Of a stretch of DNA of 39,781 nt, positions 1 to 6,903 are shown one piece after another. The translations under genes and the position numbers were made by a program. Under the pieces are notes generated by a model that was not told the DNA's origin, searched no databases, and saw only the letters and a program-made list of their open reading frames with translations. Location of the stretch: positions 1 through 39,781 of the forward strand of contig JAEEIJ010000040.1 in the NCBI GenBank assembly GCA_016281315.1. Direction: 5' to 3'. Position 1 is the stretch's first letter; each line of letters starts with the position of its first letter. The stretch is from Bacteroidales bacterium (GTDB taxonomy: Bacteria; Bacteroidota; Bacteroidia; Bacteroidales; UBA932).

Positions 1-2
1 CC

Positions 3-86
3 GAGGCCGTCCACCGCTACGTGGGAGACGCCGACCAGAGCGACGACCTCACGATGATGGGGATTCAGTTCGGCGGTGTGAAGTAA
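3..86 (+). CDS. PP2C/SpoIIE-type serine phosphatase, C-terminal fragment
   Basis: The window opens inside a gene. The frame that starts at base 3 reads 27 codons to a TAA at 84-86. The peptide contains D-Q-S-D-D-L-T-M-M, the end signature of PP2C/SpoIIE-like phosphatases, where the paired Asp residues bind the catalytic metal; a short beta strand follows and the protein ends. These enzymes remove phosphate from Ser/Thr on regulators and often work opposite a kinase. A kinase fused to an AAA+ ATPase lies 0.85 kb downstream on the same strand, so a functional pairing is possible but not shown. Only the last residues are visible, so domains further upstream are unknown. Confidence 0.6.
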   Translation, partial: EAVHRYVGDADQSDDLTMMGIQFGGVK

Positions 87-88
87 CA

Positions 89-128
89 AGAAAAGCCATC
101 CAGGCCCAAAGGCCTAAATGGCTTTTCT
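89..128. terminator. Intrinsic terminator, possibly bidirectional
   Basis: An 11-bp inverted repeat (89-99 and 118-128, AGAAAAGCCAT/ATGGCTTTTCT) encloses a second short stem (AGGCC/GGCCT). Runs of A and T close the outer arms, so both strands can form a hairpin with a U-rich tail. It lies 2 nt after the phosphatase stop codon and just past the 3' end of the tRNA on the other strand, so it can serve both. Confidence 0.7.
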
Positions 129-129
129 G

Positions 130-204
130 CGGTGCGGACGAGGCTCGAACTCGCGACCCCCGGCGTGACAGGCCGGTATTCTAAACCGACTGAACTACCG
201 CACC
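130..204 (-). tRNA. tRNA-Asp (anticodon GUC)
   Basis: Read on the minus strand this folds as a full cloverleaf. The acceptor stem is GGTGCGG (204-198) paired with CCGCACC (137-131), with discriminator G at 130. The anticodon stem CCGGC/GCCGG holds the loop CTGTCAC with anticodon GTC, and the T arm contains GTTCGAGC. CCA is not encoded (CAG follows), so the 3' end must be added by the CCA enzyme. A Bacteroidota promoter lies upstream. Confidence 0.96.
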
Positions 205-235
205 AAGTTTTCAGTGAACTTCCCTTTCGGGATTG

Positions 236-265
236 CAAAGGTACAACCTTTTTTTGATTCTGCAA
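236..265 (-). promoter_or_regulatory. Promoter of tRNA-Asp
   Basis: On the minus strand the -7 box TACCTTTG (243-236) is preceded by TTG (265-263) with a 19-bp spacer, matching the Bacteroidota housekeeping promoter. Transcription should start near 231, about 27 nt before the mature tRNA. Confidence 0.7.
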
Positions 266-286
266 TACCTTTCCGCAAAAAAATCC

Positions 287-294
287 TACCTTTG
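287..294 (+). promoter_or_regulatory. -7 box of the NusG-like gene
   Basis: TACCTTTG matches TAnnTTTG and ends only 6 nt before the ATG at 301, so the transcript would be leaderless or nearly so. No convincing -33 box is seen at the usual distance. Confidence 0.55.
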
Positions 295-300
295 TATGCT

Positions 301-921
301 ATGTCCGAAATCCCGCAGCAAAACTGGTACGCCATCAAGGTTTTCTTCAACAAGGTCTTCGAAATGGAAGCCCTGCTGGAGGGCGTGAAGGACACGGAAA
401 CCTTCCTGCCGGTGGACAAGGTGCAGCTGAAGGGAAAGGAGCATTTGCTGGCCCGGAAGCGCATCGCGGAGAAAAAGGACGGGGGCCGTTACATCCAGGA
501 AGGCCCCGTCATCTATCAGCGGGTGCCGATGGTCACCTCCCTCATCTTCGTTCACACCCCGGCGGAGCAGCTCCCGGAGATCGAGAACAGGCTCGTCGAC
601 GAGAACCTCATCGACAAGCGCGGCTTCATTTATAAATCGGCCGATAAAAAGACCTACGCCGTCATCCCGGACCGGCAGATGACCTCCTTCCGCCTCGTCG
701 TCGCGCAGGGCAGCGAGGGGCTGGGCTTTTTCAGCGCCGACGACATCACCCGCTTCAAGGAGGGGAAACGCGTCCGCGTGAAGGAAGGGCCGCTGAAGGG
801 CACGGAAGGCTATATCAAGCGCATCCGGCGGGACCGGCGGCTGGTGGTGGGCATCGACGGCGTGGTGGCGGTGGCCACCTCGTTCATTCCGCCGGAAATG
901 TTGGAAATCGTCGAGGAATAG
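301..921 (+). CDS. NusG/UpxY-family transcription antitermination factor
   Basis: 206 residues. The N-terminal half starts with NWYAIKVFFNK, the typical opening of an NGN domain (W-Y-A-x-K), which binds RNA polymerase. The C-terminal part from about residue 150 is a KOW domain (F-K-E-G-K-R-V-R-V-K-E-G-P-L-K-G-T-E-G) followed by IPPEMLEIVEE. This is the architecture of the UpxY specialised NusG paralogues that Bacteroidales use for long surface-polysaccharide operons. Here it is not at the head of a capsule locus; a kinase-AAA gene follows 15 nt later with its own promoter. An in-frame ATG exists at 214, but the promoter box at 287-294 and the family's N-terminus both point to 301. It could serve the glycosyltransferase block near 35-39 kb or a remote locus; that is inference. 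Confidence 0.85.
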   Translation: MSEIPQQNWYAIKVFFNKVFEMEALLEGVKDTETFLPVDKVQLKGKEHLLARKRIAEKKDGGRYIQEGPVIYQRVPMVTSLIFVHTPAEQLPEIENRLVDENLIDKRGFIYKSADKKTYAVIPDRQMTSFRLVVAQGSEGLGFFSADDITRFKEGKRVRVKEGPLKGTEGYIKRIRRDRRLVVGIDGVVAVATSFIPPEMLEIVEE

Positions 922-931
922 ATTATCTTTG
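901..931 (+). promoter_or_regulatory. Promoter of the kinase-AAA gene
   Basis: TTG (901-903), a 20-bp spacer and TATCTTTG (924-931) match the Bacteroidota consensus. The -33 part lies inside the end of the NusG-like gene. The ATG at 937 is 5 nt beyond the box, so the mRNA is predicted to be leaderless. Confidence 0.65.
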
Positions 932-936
932 TCGAT

Positions 937-2637
937 ATGATTCATTTCCCTGAGAATACCGCCGTAGGACCGTACAAAGTCCAGCGGCTCATCAAAGAAA
1001 GCGACTATAATGCCAGTTATCTGGCGGCCGATAATAAAGGCGCCCAGTTCTTCATCAAGTTCTTCGACCTGGAACTGGTGCCCGAGCGGCTGATGGAAGA
1101 CGGCGCGGTGCTGGAAATCCGCAACTGCCGGCTCATCAAGCATCCCAACATCATCTCCTACGTCACCGACGGCGTGCTGGAGCACGAGGGCAAGAAGTAC
1201 CCCTTCATCGTCACTCCGTTCTTCCGCGGGCACCTGCTCTCGGAGGTGCTCAAGGCCCGCCGCACGTTCACATCGGCCCAGGCAAAGGCCCTCATCCTCC
1301 CCGTGCTGGACGGCCTGTCCTACCTACACCGGGAGCTGAACCTCTGCCACAACGACATCTGCCCCCACAACATCCTGCTGGAGGACCAGGGCGACGGCAC
1401 CGTGGTGCCCAAGATCATCGACCTGGGCCACACCTGCGAGATGGTGATGGGCGCTCCCCCGTTCCCGGTGGAAGACCTCTACACGCAATATATGGCCCCG
1501 GAGGCCCTCAAGGGCATCTTCACGGACAGCAGCGACGTCTTTTCGGCCGGCGCCCTCCTCTTCGCGATGGTGGACGGCAAGGCTCCCTGGGAGTGCGACA
1601 CCAAACGGGCCGAAACCTACGCGCAGCGCAAGGCTAAGGTCCAGGAGGCCAGAAAGGCCGATCTGATCCTGCCGATGGAGATGGACGAGCTCCTCTCCAA
1701 GGTCTGCGCATCGGCCCTCGGAAGGCCCCGCAGCCAGCGTCCCACGGCGTCGGACCTCATCAGTCTCCTCGTCGGCGAAAAGGCGAGCGGGGATGCGCGG
1801 GAGGCATCGGCCGATCAGGAAGAAGTCTCCGAAAGCGGCTTCAAGGTCCAGCGGAACACGCCCGGCAAAGGCGGATTCGCGGAGGTGGCCGGAATGGAAG
1901 CCCTCAAGGAAGACCTCTACAAACGCGTGATCTGGGTCCTCAAGGACAAGGAAAAGGCCGAAAAATACCGCCTCACGCCCCCGAACGGAATGCTCCTCTT
2001 CGGCCCTCCCGGCTGCGGAAAGACCTTCTTCGCGCAGAAATTCGCGGAGGAATCGGGCTTCAACTACCTGCTGGTGAACGGCTCGGACCTGGGCAGCATC
2101 TACGTCCACGGCACCCAGGGGAAGATCGCGGACCTCTTCAAGGAGGCCGAAAAGAACGCCCCCACCGTCATCTGCTTCGACGAATTCGACGCCTTCGTGC
2201 CCAACCGCGGCAGTCAGGACGCCTCCCATAAGGCCGACGAAGTGAACGAGTTCCTCTCCCAGCTGAACAACTGCGCCCAGCGCGGGATTTTCGTCATCGG
2301 CACCACCAACCGGATGGAGCTGATAGACCCCGCCGTGCTGCGGAAAGGGCGCCTGGACCTCCACGTGGAGATTCCCGCCCCGGACCTGGAAACCCGCAAG
2401 AAGATGTTCCAGATCCACCTGAAGGACCGTCCGCAGGAAAAGAACTTGAACCTGGACCACCTGGCCAGCCTCACGGAAGGCTACGCCTCCTCGGACATCG
2501 CCTTCCTGGTGAACGAGGCCGCGATGGTGGCCGCCCTCTCGGACGAACTCATCAGCGAGAAGCACCTGGAAGACTCCATCCGTAACAACCCCTCGTCGCT
2601 GGGCAAGGAGCATCGGCAGACGAAAATCGGCTTTTAA
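937..2637 (+). CDS. Ser/Thr protein kinase fused to an AAA+ ATPase
   Basis: 566 residues with two modules. Residues about 10-280 form a eukaryotic-like kinase: putative ATP-binding Lys41 (FIKFF), catalytic loop HND (138-140) with Asn145, metal-binding Asp162 in DLG (usually DFG), and APE at 188-190. HRD has become HND, so this is a non-RD kinase and may not need activation-loop phosphorylation; the Gly-rich loop is degenerate. After a linker (about 281-312) comes an FtsH/p97-like AAA+ domain: Walker A GPPGCGKT (356-363), Walker B ICFDEF (Asp415, Glu416), sensor-1 Asn458, candidate Arg fingers 469 and 472, and a small C-terminal domain with YASSDIAFLVNEAA. No transmembrane segment or protease domain is seen. 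The kinase may control the ATPase, or the ATPase may remodel phosphorylated partners. A YbjN-like gene follows 5 nt downstream, and a PP2C-type phosphatase precedes the tRNA. Domain calls are firm; the function is open. Confidence 0.9.
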   Translation: MIHFPENTAVGPYKVQRLIKESDYNASYLAADNKGAQFFIKFFDLELVPERLMEDGAVLEIRNCRLIKHPNIISYVTDGVLEHEGKKYPFIVTPFFRGHLLSEVLKARRTFTSAQAKALILPVLDGLSYLHRELNLCHNDICPHNILLEDQGDGTVVPKIIDLGHTCEMVMGAPPFPVEDLYTQYMAPEALKGIFTDSSDVFSAGALLFAMVDGKAPWECDTKRAETYAQRKAKVQEARKADLILPMEMDELLSKVCASALGRPRSQRPTASDLISLLVGEKASGDAREASADQEEVSESGFKVQRNTPGKGGFAEVAGMEALKEDLYKRVIWVLKDKEKAEKYRLTPPNGMLLFGPPGCGKTFFAQKFAEESGFNYLLVNGSDLGSIYVHGTQGKIADLFKEAEKNAPTVICFDEFDAFVPNRGSQDASHKADEVNEFLSQLNNCAQRGIFVIGTTNRMELIDPAVLRKGRLDLHVEIPAPDLETRKKMFQIHLKDRPQEKNLNLDHLASLTEGYASSDIAFLVNEAAMVAALSDELISEKHLEDSIRNNPSSLGKEHRQTKIGF

Positions 2638-2642
2638 TCCCT

Positions 2643-3026
2643 ATGGCAACGAGAAAAGAGGAAATCGCGGCCTATCTGCAGGCCCAGGGCCTGAAGCCCA
2701 AGGTGGAGGACTTCGGCGTGTACTTCCAGTACAAGATGCGCAACTTCTGGTTCCTCACGGACGACGAAGACGAGCAGTACCTCCGGCTGGTGATGCCCGG
2801 CATTATGGACGTGGACAAAAACAACCTGGACGACGTCCTGAAAGCCTGCAACAAGGTTACCAAGGACGTGAAGATCGCCAAATGCTTCGTCAGCGAAAAC
2901 AGCGACGTCTGGATTGCCTGCGAGCAACTGCTGGACGTGGATCCCAGGTTCGAGGACATCATCCCGCGCTCGCTCCGGATCATGATCGGGGCCTATAACT
3001 CCTTCCTGGATGAAATAGACTCATAA
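2643..3026 (+). CDS. YbjN/type III chaperone-like small protein
   Basis: 127 residues, cytosolic, no signal peptide. The pattern of an amphipathic N-terminal helix (EEIAAYLQAQG), paired strands with aromatics (GVYFQYKMRNFWFLTDDEDEQ) and a long middle helix resembles the YbjN and CesT-like fold of small dimeric chaperones. It starts 5 nt after the kinase-AAA stop and is surely co-transcribed. An adaptor or chaperone that presents substrates to the AAA+ domain would fit the context; this is inference. The family call rests on overall pattern, not on catalytic residues. Confidence 0.6.
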   Translation: MATRKEEIAAYLQAQGLKPKVEDFGVYFQYKMRNFWFLTDDEDEQYLRLVMPGIMDVDKNNLDDVLKACNKVTKDVKIAKCFVSENSDVWIACEQLLDVDPRFEDIIPRSLRIMIGAYNSFLDEIDS

Positions 3027-3056
3027 AAAAACCGGTCCTCACGGGCCGGTTTTTTA
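3025..3056. terminator. Intrinsic terminator between convergent genes
   Basis: AAAAAACCGG, an 11-nt middle part and CCGGTTTTTT form a strong hairpin with A and T runs on both sides. It overlaps the stop of the YbjN-like gene and ends 18 nt before the stop of the facing helix-hairpin-helix gene, so it can stop both transcripts. Confidence 0.88.
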
Positions 3057-3073
3057 ATGAGACTTACTGGAAA

Positions 3074-3481
3074 TTAGTAGGTGACGACGGGAGCCAGTTC
3101 CTTGGCGGCGTCGATGTACTTCTGGATTTCCTTCTCTACGGGAGTGCGCTTGCAAAGGTGCTTTGCTTCGTTCACTTCCAGCATCTTGGCGGCCAGGTTG
3201 GCGGCGTTGCGGTTACGGAGTTCCTTCACGGTGTCCACACCGGCGGCTTCCAGCAGTTCGGAGAACTGAGGGCCTACGCCCTTGATGCGGAAGAGGTCTG
3301 CGTGGTTCACCCAGGTGAGGATGAGGTCTCCGCGGATGCCGGTCTTGTCTTCCAGCTCTTTGCGGCCTTTAGGGCAGGAGCCCTTCTCGAGAAGCTGATC
3401 TACGGTTTCGATGCCCACGGCGATGAGTTTCTCCGCGTACACAGGGCCGATCCCCTGGATGTCAATGATTTTGTAAGCCAT
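3074..3481 (-). CDS. DUF4332 helix-hairpin-helix protein
   Basis: 135 residues. Two helix-hairpin-helix units are visible: IQGIGPVYAEKLIAVGIETVDQLL near the N-terminus and IKGVGPQFSELLEAAGVDTVKELRNR in the middle. This layout is that of DUF4332, small proteins thought to bind nucleic acid without sequence preference. No enzymatic motif is present. It is a single-gene unit with its own promoter (3521-3528) and the shared terminator at 3025-3056. The precise role in Bacteroidota is unknown. Confidence 0.8.
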   Translation of the reverse strand: MAYKIIDIQGIGPVYAEKLIAVGIETVDQLLEKGSCPKGRKELEDKTGIRGDLILTWVNHADLFRIKGVGPQFSELLEAAGVDTVKELRNRNAANLAAKMLEVNEAKHLCKRTPVEKEIQKYIDAAKELAPVVTY

Positions 3482-3520
3482 AGTTGTTTAATTATTAGGT
3501 GGTTAAACTCTTTCCAATCT

Positions 3521-3528
3521 CAAAGATA
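3521..3528 (-). promoter_or_regulatory. -7 box of the DUF4332 gene
   Basis: TATCTTTG on the minus strand, giving a leader of about 35 nt. It is divergent to the promoter at 3563-3570. No clear TTG is seen at the -33 distance. Confidence 0.5.
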
Positions 3529-3562
3529 AGCATTATTTCTTAGAAAAAAAGAAAATTTTGCA

Positions 3563-3570
3563 TATATTTG
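3563..3570 (+). promoter_or_regulatory. -7 box of the 3589 gene
   Basis: TATATTTG followed by an 18-nt interval to the ATG at 3589. The surrounding stretch 3482-3588 is AT-rich and holds only the two divergent promoters. Confidence 0.5.
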
Positions 3571-3588
3571 CAAGGGTAAACGATATAT

Positions 3589-4050
3589 ATGGAGAACTTT
3601 CCGCTCGATACCGAAAAAATTTACCTTTCGTCGGATATGCTCACGCTTGAGGGCGAGGGCGGAACGGAAACACGCTCGATGACCGAATGGCTGCAGCGGG
3701 ATCCCGTGCGCATTCATCGGCTCATCATCAAGGAAAAGCTTCTCCACGTGGACCAGATGGAGGTCTTCGCGCCCCTGGTTTCCAAGCTTCGGCGGGCGGA
3801 TTATGAATACTACCGCCGCATCACCGGTCTCAAGATGCTCATCGACTTCCCCGGCTTCAACTCGGAAGTGGAAGCGCGCATCCCCTACGATACGGATCCC
3901 ATCGCTTTCTACAAATGGTGGCGCAAGGGCAAGAACGAACAGCGCGTCTATCTTTCCCCCGCCTACCAGTTCAAGCTGTTCCAGAAAGTGATGCATATGG
4001 AGCCCAAGGTGATGCTCAAGAAAGATATCGACTTCGTTAAAACCTTCTAG
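3589..4050 (+). CDS. Conserved hypothetical protein
   Basis: 153 residues, no signal peptide, no membrane helix. I do not recognise the family. It is rich in charged and aromatic residues (for example DYEYYRRITGL and FYKWWRKGKNEQRVYL), which suggests a soluble helical protein. Its TAG stop abuts the ATG of the pseudouridine synthase with no gap, so the two genes are translationally coupled and may share a role in RNA or ribosome metabolism; that is inference from position only. Confidence 0.7.
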   Translation: MENFPLDTEKIYLSSDMLTLEGEGGTETRSMTEWLQRDPVRIHRLIIKEKLLHVDQMEVFAPLVSKLRRADYEYYRRITGLKMLIDFPGFNSEVEARIPYDTDPIAFYKWWRKGKNEQRVYLSPAYQFKLFQKVMHMEPKVMLKKDIDFVKTF

Positions 4051-5004
4051 ATGAGCCAATTGTACAAGGTGGCCCATCCAGCGGCACTGCTTTCCTACCT
4101 CTTCGAAATCTTCCCGGACCGTTCGCGCACGACGGTCAAGAACCTGTTGGGGAAGGGGCAGGTCCTGGTGAACGGGGAGGCCTGCACCGCCTTCGATCGG
4201 CCTTTAAAGGCGGGCGACAAAATCACCGTCCTGCCCAAGGGCATCTCCATCGCGCGTTCCATCAAGGCCGATGCCCGCGAGGAAGTGGAGAAAGCCGGCG
4301 TGCAGATCCTCTTCGAGGACGAGCACTACATCGTGGTGGACAAGCCCTCCGGGATGCTCACCGTGGCCACCGGCAAGGAAAACAATACGCTCTACAGGCT
4401 GCTGAACGCCTATGTGAAGGTGAACGCCCGGATGCAGCGGAAGGAAGATCTCATCTCCGGCCGGGAGCCGGACCGCTCCACCGCCAAGATCTGGATCGTC
4501 CACCGCCTGGACCGCGGCACCTCCGGCGTGCTGGTCTTCGCCAAGACCGAACGGGCGAAGGACATCCTGCAGAGCAAATGGAAGGAACTGGTTTCCCAGC
4601 GCGCCTATGTCGCCTGGCTGGAAGGCCTGGTGGAGAAGGACCGCGGCGTGGTTCAGAGTTGGCTTTTGGAGAATGACAAATCCCTGAAAATGAATTCCTT
4701 CCCGGAAGAAGTCCGCGACGGTCAGCTGGCCATCACCCACTATAAGGTCCTGAGCCGCAGCCGGCACTACACCCAGGTGGAGTTCTCCCTGGAAACCGGC
4801 CGCAAGAACCAGATCCGCGTGCACGCCGCCCTGGATCTGGGCCACCCCGTGGCAGGGGACGAAAAATACGGGGCCCAGACCGACCCCGTCCATCGCCTCG
4901 CCCTCCACGCCGCCACCCTGGTCTTCCGCCATCCCTTCACGCAGAAGACCGTCCGCTGCTCCTCTCCCCTTCCCGAATCCTTCGCCCGCTTTGAGCGGTA
5001 CTAG
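4051..5004 (+). CDS. RluA/RluD-family rRNA pseudouridine synthase
   Basis: 317 residues. An N-terminal S4-type RNA-binding segment (residues about 20-62) precedes the catalytic domain. The family signature HRLDRGTSGVLVFAK lies at 151-165 with catalytic Asp154, and later motifs GRKNQIRVH (250-258), HPVAGDEKYG and RLALHA complete the fold. It isomerises specific uridines in structured RNA, most likely 23S rRNA. The exact site (RluD versus RluC type) cannot be read from sequence. The ATG directly follows the preceding stop. A perfect hairpin (5013-5077) starts 8 nt after the stop and probably ends the transcript. Confidence 0.92.
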   Translation: MSQLYKVAHPAALLSYLFEIFPDRSRTTVKNLLGKGQVLVNGEACTAFDRPLKAGDKITVLPKGISIARSIKADAREEVEKAGVQILFEDEHYIVVDKPSGMLTVATGKENNTLYRLLNAYVKVNARMQRKEDLISGREPDRSTAKIWIVHRLDRGTSGVLVFAKTERAKDILQSKWKELVSQRAYVAWLEGLVEKDRGVVQSWLLENDKSLKMNSFPEEVRDGQLAITHYKVLSRSRHYTQVEFSLETGRKNQIRVHAALDLGHPVAGDEKYGAQTDPVHRLALHAATLVFRHPFTQKTVRCSSPLPESFARFERY

Positions 5005-5012
5005 CCTTGCAT

Positions 5013-5077
5013 CGGCGGGAGGAGACAGACGGTCCGGGGGGCTTGTCCACCCCCGGACCGTCTGTCTCCTCCCGCCG
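5013..5077. repeat. Perfect 28-bp inverted repeat between convergent genes
   Basis: Arms 5013-5040 and 5050-5077 are perfectly complementary (28 bp) around a 9-nt loop. It fills the gap between the rluD-like stop and the facing fur-like stop (TAA at 5080-5078). Neither side has a T-run, so it is not a classical intrinsic terminator, although such a stem would stall polymerase. The last 19 nt on its minus strand, GCTAACGGCGGGAGGAGAC, recur at about 6904-6921, so this is one copy of a repeat family. Confidence 0.85.
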
Positions 5078-5476
5078 TTAGCGGCAATCGGGACAAATAC
5101 CCTTTATCAGATAACTGACGCTATCCGGCGCATAGCCTTCCGGGACCTGGACCGGCGGTACCGGCGTGTCCTCCAGGCAGTAGGTGCGGTGGCACTTGGT
5201 GCAGTAGAAATGCACGTGGATGTCGTCGTCGTGCTCTTCGTGGTGGCTGTGGCAGAGCTCGTAGCGCACGCCGTCGCCGGCATCTTCCAGTACGTGGACC
5301 AGGTGCGCTTCACGGAAGGCCGTTAATGCGCGGAAGACATTGCTTTTGTCGATGGTTTCCAGACGGGCTTCCAGCTCCATCAGGGAGAGCGGACGGCCGG
5401 CTTCCGCGAGGGCCTTGGCCACCAGGATGCGGTTGGGCGTAGGTTTTACGCCGTGTTCTTCCAGCAGGTGTTCCAT
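5078..5476 (-). CDS. Fur-family metal-responsive repressor (Fur/Zur type)
   Basis: 132 residues from the ATG that overlaps the upstream stop by 1 nt (TAATG). The N-terminal winged helix (KPTPNRILVAKALAEAGRPLSLMELEARL) is typical of Fur. The C-terminal dimer domain has the His-rich metal segment HSHHEEHDDDIHVHFYC and two Cys pairs (CTKC, CPDC) for structural zinc. Its metal (Fe, Zn, Mn) cannot be told from sequence. It is the second gene of a two-gene operon behind a fucose-isomerase-like enzyme, an unusual partner. The longer frame starting at 5506 would lie inside the upstream gene and is not needed. Confidence 0.88.
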   Translation of the reverse strand: MEHLLEEHGVKPTPNRILVAKALAEAGRPLSLMELEARLETIDKSNVFRALTAFREAHLVHVLEDAGDGVRYELCHSHHEEHDDDIHVHFYCTKCHRTYCLEDTPVPPVQVPEGYAPDSVSYLIKGICPDCR

Positions 5477-6666
5477 TACAGCAGTTCCTCCAAAAGGGCC
5501 TTGCAATGGCCTGGAATGATGATATGATGGTTGCCGATGGGCTCCGTGAGGAAGTACTTCGCATCCTCCGGACTCAGCTGAAGCACCACCTGCGTGCGAC
5601 AGAGATTGTCTTCGTACTGGTTGTGGAGCAGTGTTCCTTCCGCCGCGAAATGCCGCGACAGTTTGCCGTCCACCTTGAAGACGGTGACCGGTCCTTCCGG
5701 CAGTTCGCCGTGGATGCCCACGCCGATGCCGCTCTCGAAGTGCGTATCGTACTGCCAGTCCTTCACCATATTGAAGGGCACGGTGCAGTGGGCGAAGAGC
5801 ATCCGGCCCGTTTCTACGTCAATCTGCGCAGGATTGGCCTGGAAGCCGGTATAGCCGGTGATCGAACGGGCGATCATCATCGACAGCAGGGCCGGGACGT
5901 CGCCTTCGCAAGCGGCGGGAAGGCCGTCGGCGTTGAAGGACGCCAGCGCCAGGCAGCCGGTATTGCCCACGGTGGTGAGCAGGTCGAAGCAGCGGAGGGT
6001 AAGGGCGCCCAGTTCGTGACGGGCCACCAGCTCCTTCAAAGCGGCGTAAATCTGCGTGGCACCGGGATAGGCTTTCCGGACATTCGGAGCCATAGGGACC
6101 TCTGCAGGGGCGTTTTCGGCCTTTGCCTTCTCAATCTCCTGCAGCAGTTCCTCCATCGGAATCTGCACCAGACGGAGGCCGAACTTATCCATCAGGGCAG
6201 TGGGGTCCGCATGGCTGGAGATGAGCCAGTCCGAGGGCTCGCCGATGACGCCGATGCGCGTTCCCTGCAGGCTCTGCCGGGCTTTCGCCACGGTCTCCAG
6301 CGCGTGGATGCGCGCCTGCAGATAAGCGGGGCTGCCGTGGAGCACCTCGCCCTTCAGGCCCTGCTGACGCAGGTAGGAGAGGATTTCGAGGGAAGCCGCC
6401 AGCGAGTTGCTCTTGCCGCTGGTCAGAAGATAATAGCGCTCGATGCCCCGGGCCTGCATTTCCGGCAGGAGCTGTTTGAAGATGCCTTCGGCTCCGCCGG
6501 TGCGGACGTAGATGAGGTCCAGATCGGCCTTTCCGAAGTCGGAGAAATCGGCCCCCTTGAAGGTGAAACCGCCCTCTGGAAAGATTCCAGCGAGGAACTC
6601 GTCGCTCAGCCGCGCCACCGACATCTCATCGTGCAGGCTGGAAGTAATGGTATATATAGTAATCAT
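5476..6666 (-). CDS. L-fucose/arabinose isomerase-like protein
   Basis: 396 residues, close to the length of short members of the L-fucose isomerase-like group (COG2407). The N-terminal half has Rossmann-like repeats (DLIYVRTGG, RYYLLTSGKSNSLAAS, GTRIGVIGEPSDW). The C-terminal half carries the recognisable CEGDVPALLSMM segment and a terminal barrel with GHHIII-like strands. Related enzymes interconvert aldoses and ketoses with a divalent metal; the substrate here is unknown. It is first in an operon with the Fur-type regulator (1-nt overlap), which suggests metal-linked expression or a role beyond sugar catabolism. No sugar kinase or aldolase is nearby. Confidence 0.75.
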   Translation of the reverse strand: MITIYTITSSLHDEMSVARLSDEFLAGIFPEGGFTFKGADFSDFGKADLDLIYVRTGGAEGIFKQLLPEMQARGIERYYLLTSGKSNSLAASLEILSYLRQQGLKGEVLHGSPAYLQARIHALETVAKARQSLQGTRIGVIGEPSDWLISSHADPTALMDKFGLRLVQIPMEELLQEIEKAKAENAPAEVPMAPNVRKAYPGATQIYAALKELVARHELGALTLRCFDLLTTVGNTGCLALASFNADGLPAACEGDVPALLSMMIARSITGYTGFQANPAQIDVETGRMLFAHCTVPFNMVKDWQYDTHFESGIGVGIHGELPEGPVTVFKVDGKLSRHFAAEGTLLHNQYEDNLCRTQVVLQLSPEDAKYFLTEPIGNHHIIIPGHCKALLEELL

Positions 6667-6697
6667 TTCGGTTTTTGATTTATTTTCGTGTCATTTT

Positions 6698-6746
6698 CTT
6701 CGATTCCCCGAAGGGAGCGTACCGGGGTACGTGACCGGAGGGGGTC
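6698..6746. other. Cluster of three short inverted repeats
   Basis: Within the gap 6667-6780 three small palindromes follow one another: CTTCG/CGAAG (6698-6713), CGTACC/GGTACG (6718-6731) and GACC/GGTC (6733-6746). None has a clear T-run. They lie between the isomerase start and the SRP RNA 3' end, and could be a processing or termination region for that RNA. Confidence 0.35.
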
Positions 6747-6780
6747 GGAGAAAAGGGCCGAAAAGAAACAAAAAAAGGGA

Positions 6781-6870
6781 AAGCTTATTACATCGCACCG
6801 CTACAACCACCTACCCTTGCTGCATTCCTGCCCTGGGGGAGTTCGGAGGGAGCTGGTCGTGTAAGACTTT
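6781..6870 (-). ncRNA. ffs: Signal recognition particle RNA, small bacterial type
   Basis: On the minus strand the apical domain is plain: CCCCCAGGGCAGGAATGCAGCAAGGGTAGG contains the GGCAGGAA and GCAGCA internal loops that bind Ffh. Flanking strands (AGTCTTACAC at the 5' end, GTGCGATGTAATAAG at the 3' end) pair as the closing stem. The size of about 90 nt fits a small SRP RNA. The promoter box TATCTTTG sits at 6885-6878 and a T-rich tract follows the 3' end (6780-6770 on the minus strand). End positions are estimates within a few bases. Confidence 0.9.
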
Positions 6871-6877
6871 CCCGCAG

Positions 6878-6885
6878 CAAAGATA
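6878..6885 (-). promoter_or_regulatory. -7 box of the SRP RNA
   Basis: TATCTTTG on the minus strand, 7 nt before the predicted RNA 5' end, which is the expected spacing for transcription start. Confidence 0.65.
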
Positions 6886-6903
6886 CAACTTTTTTTTGAA
6901 AAG

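Noticed and set aside
6698..6746. A second small RNA gene beside the SRP RNA
   Set aside because: Only short palindromes are seen; there is no TAnnTTTG box at a fitting distance and no T-run terminator.
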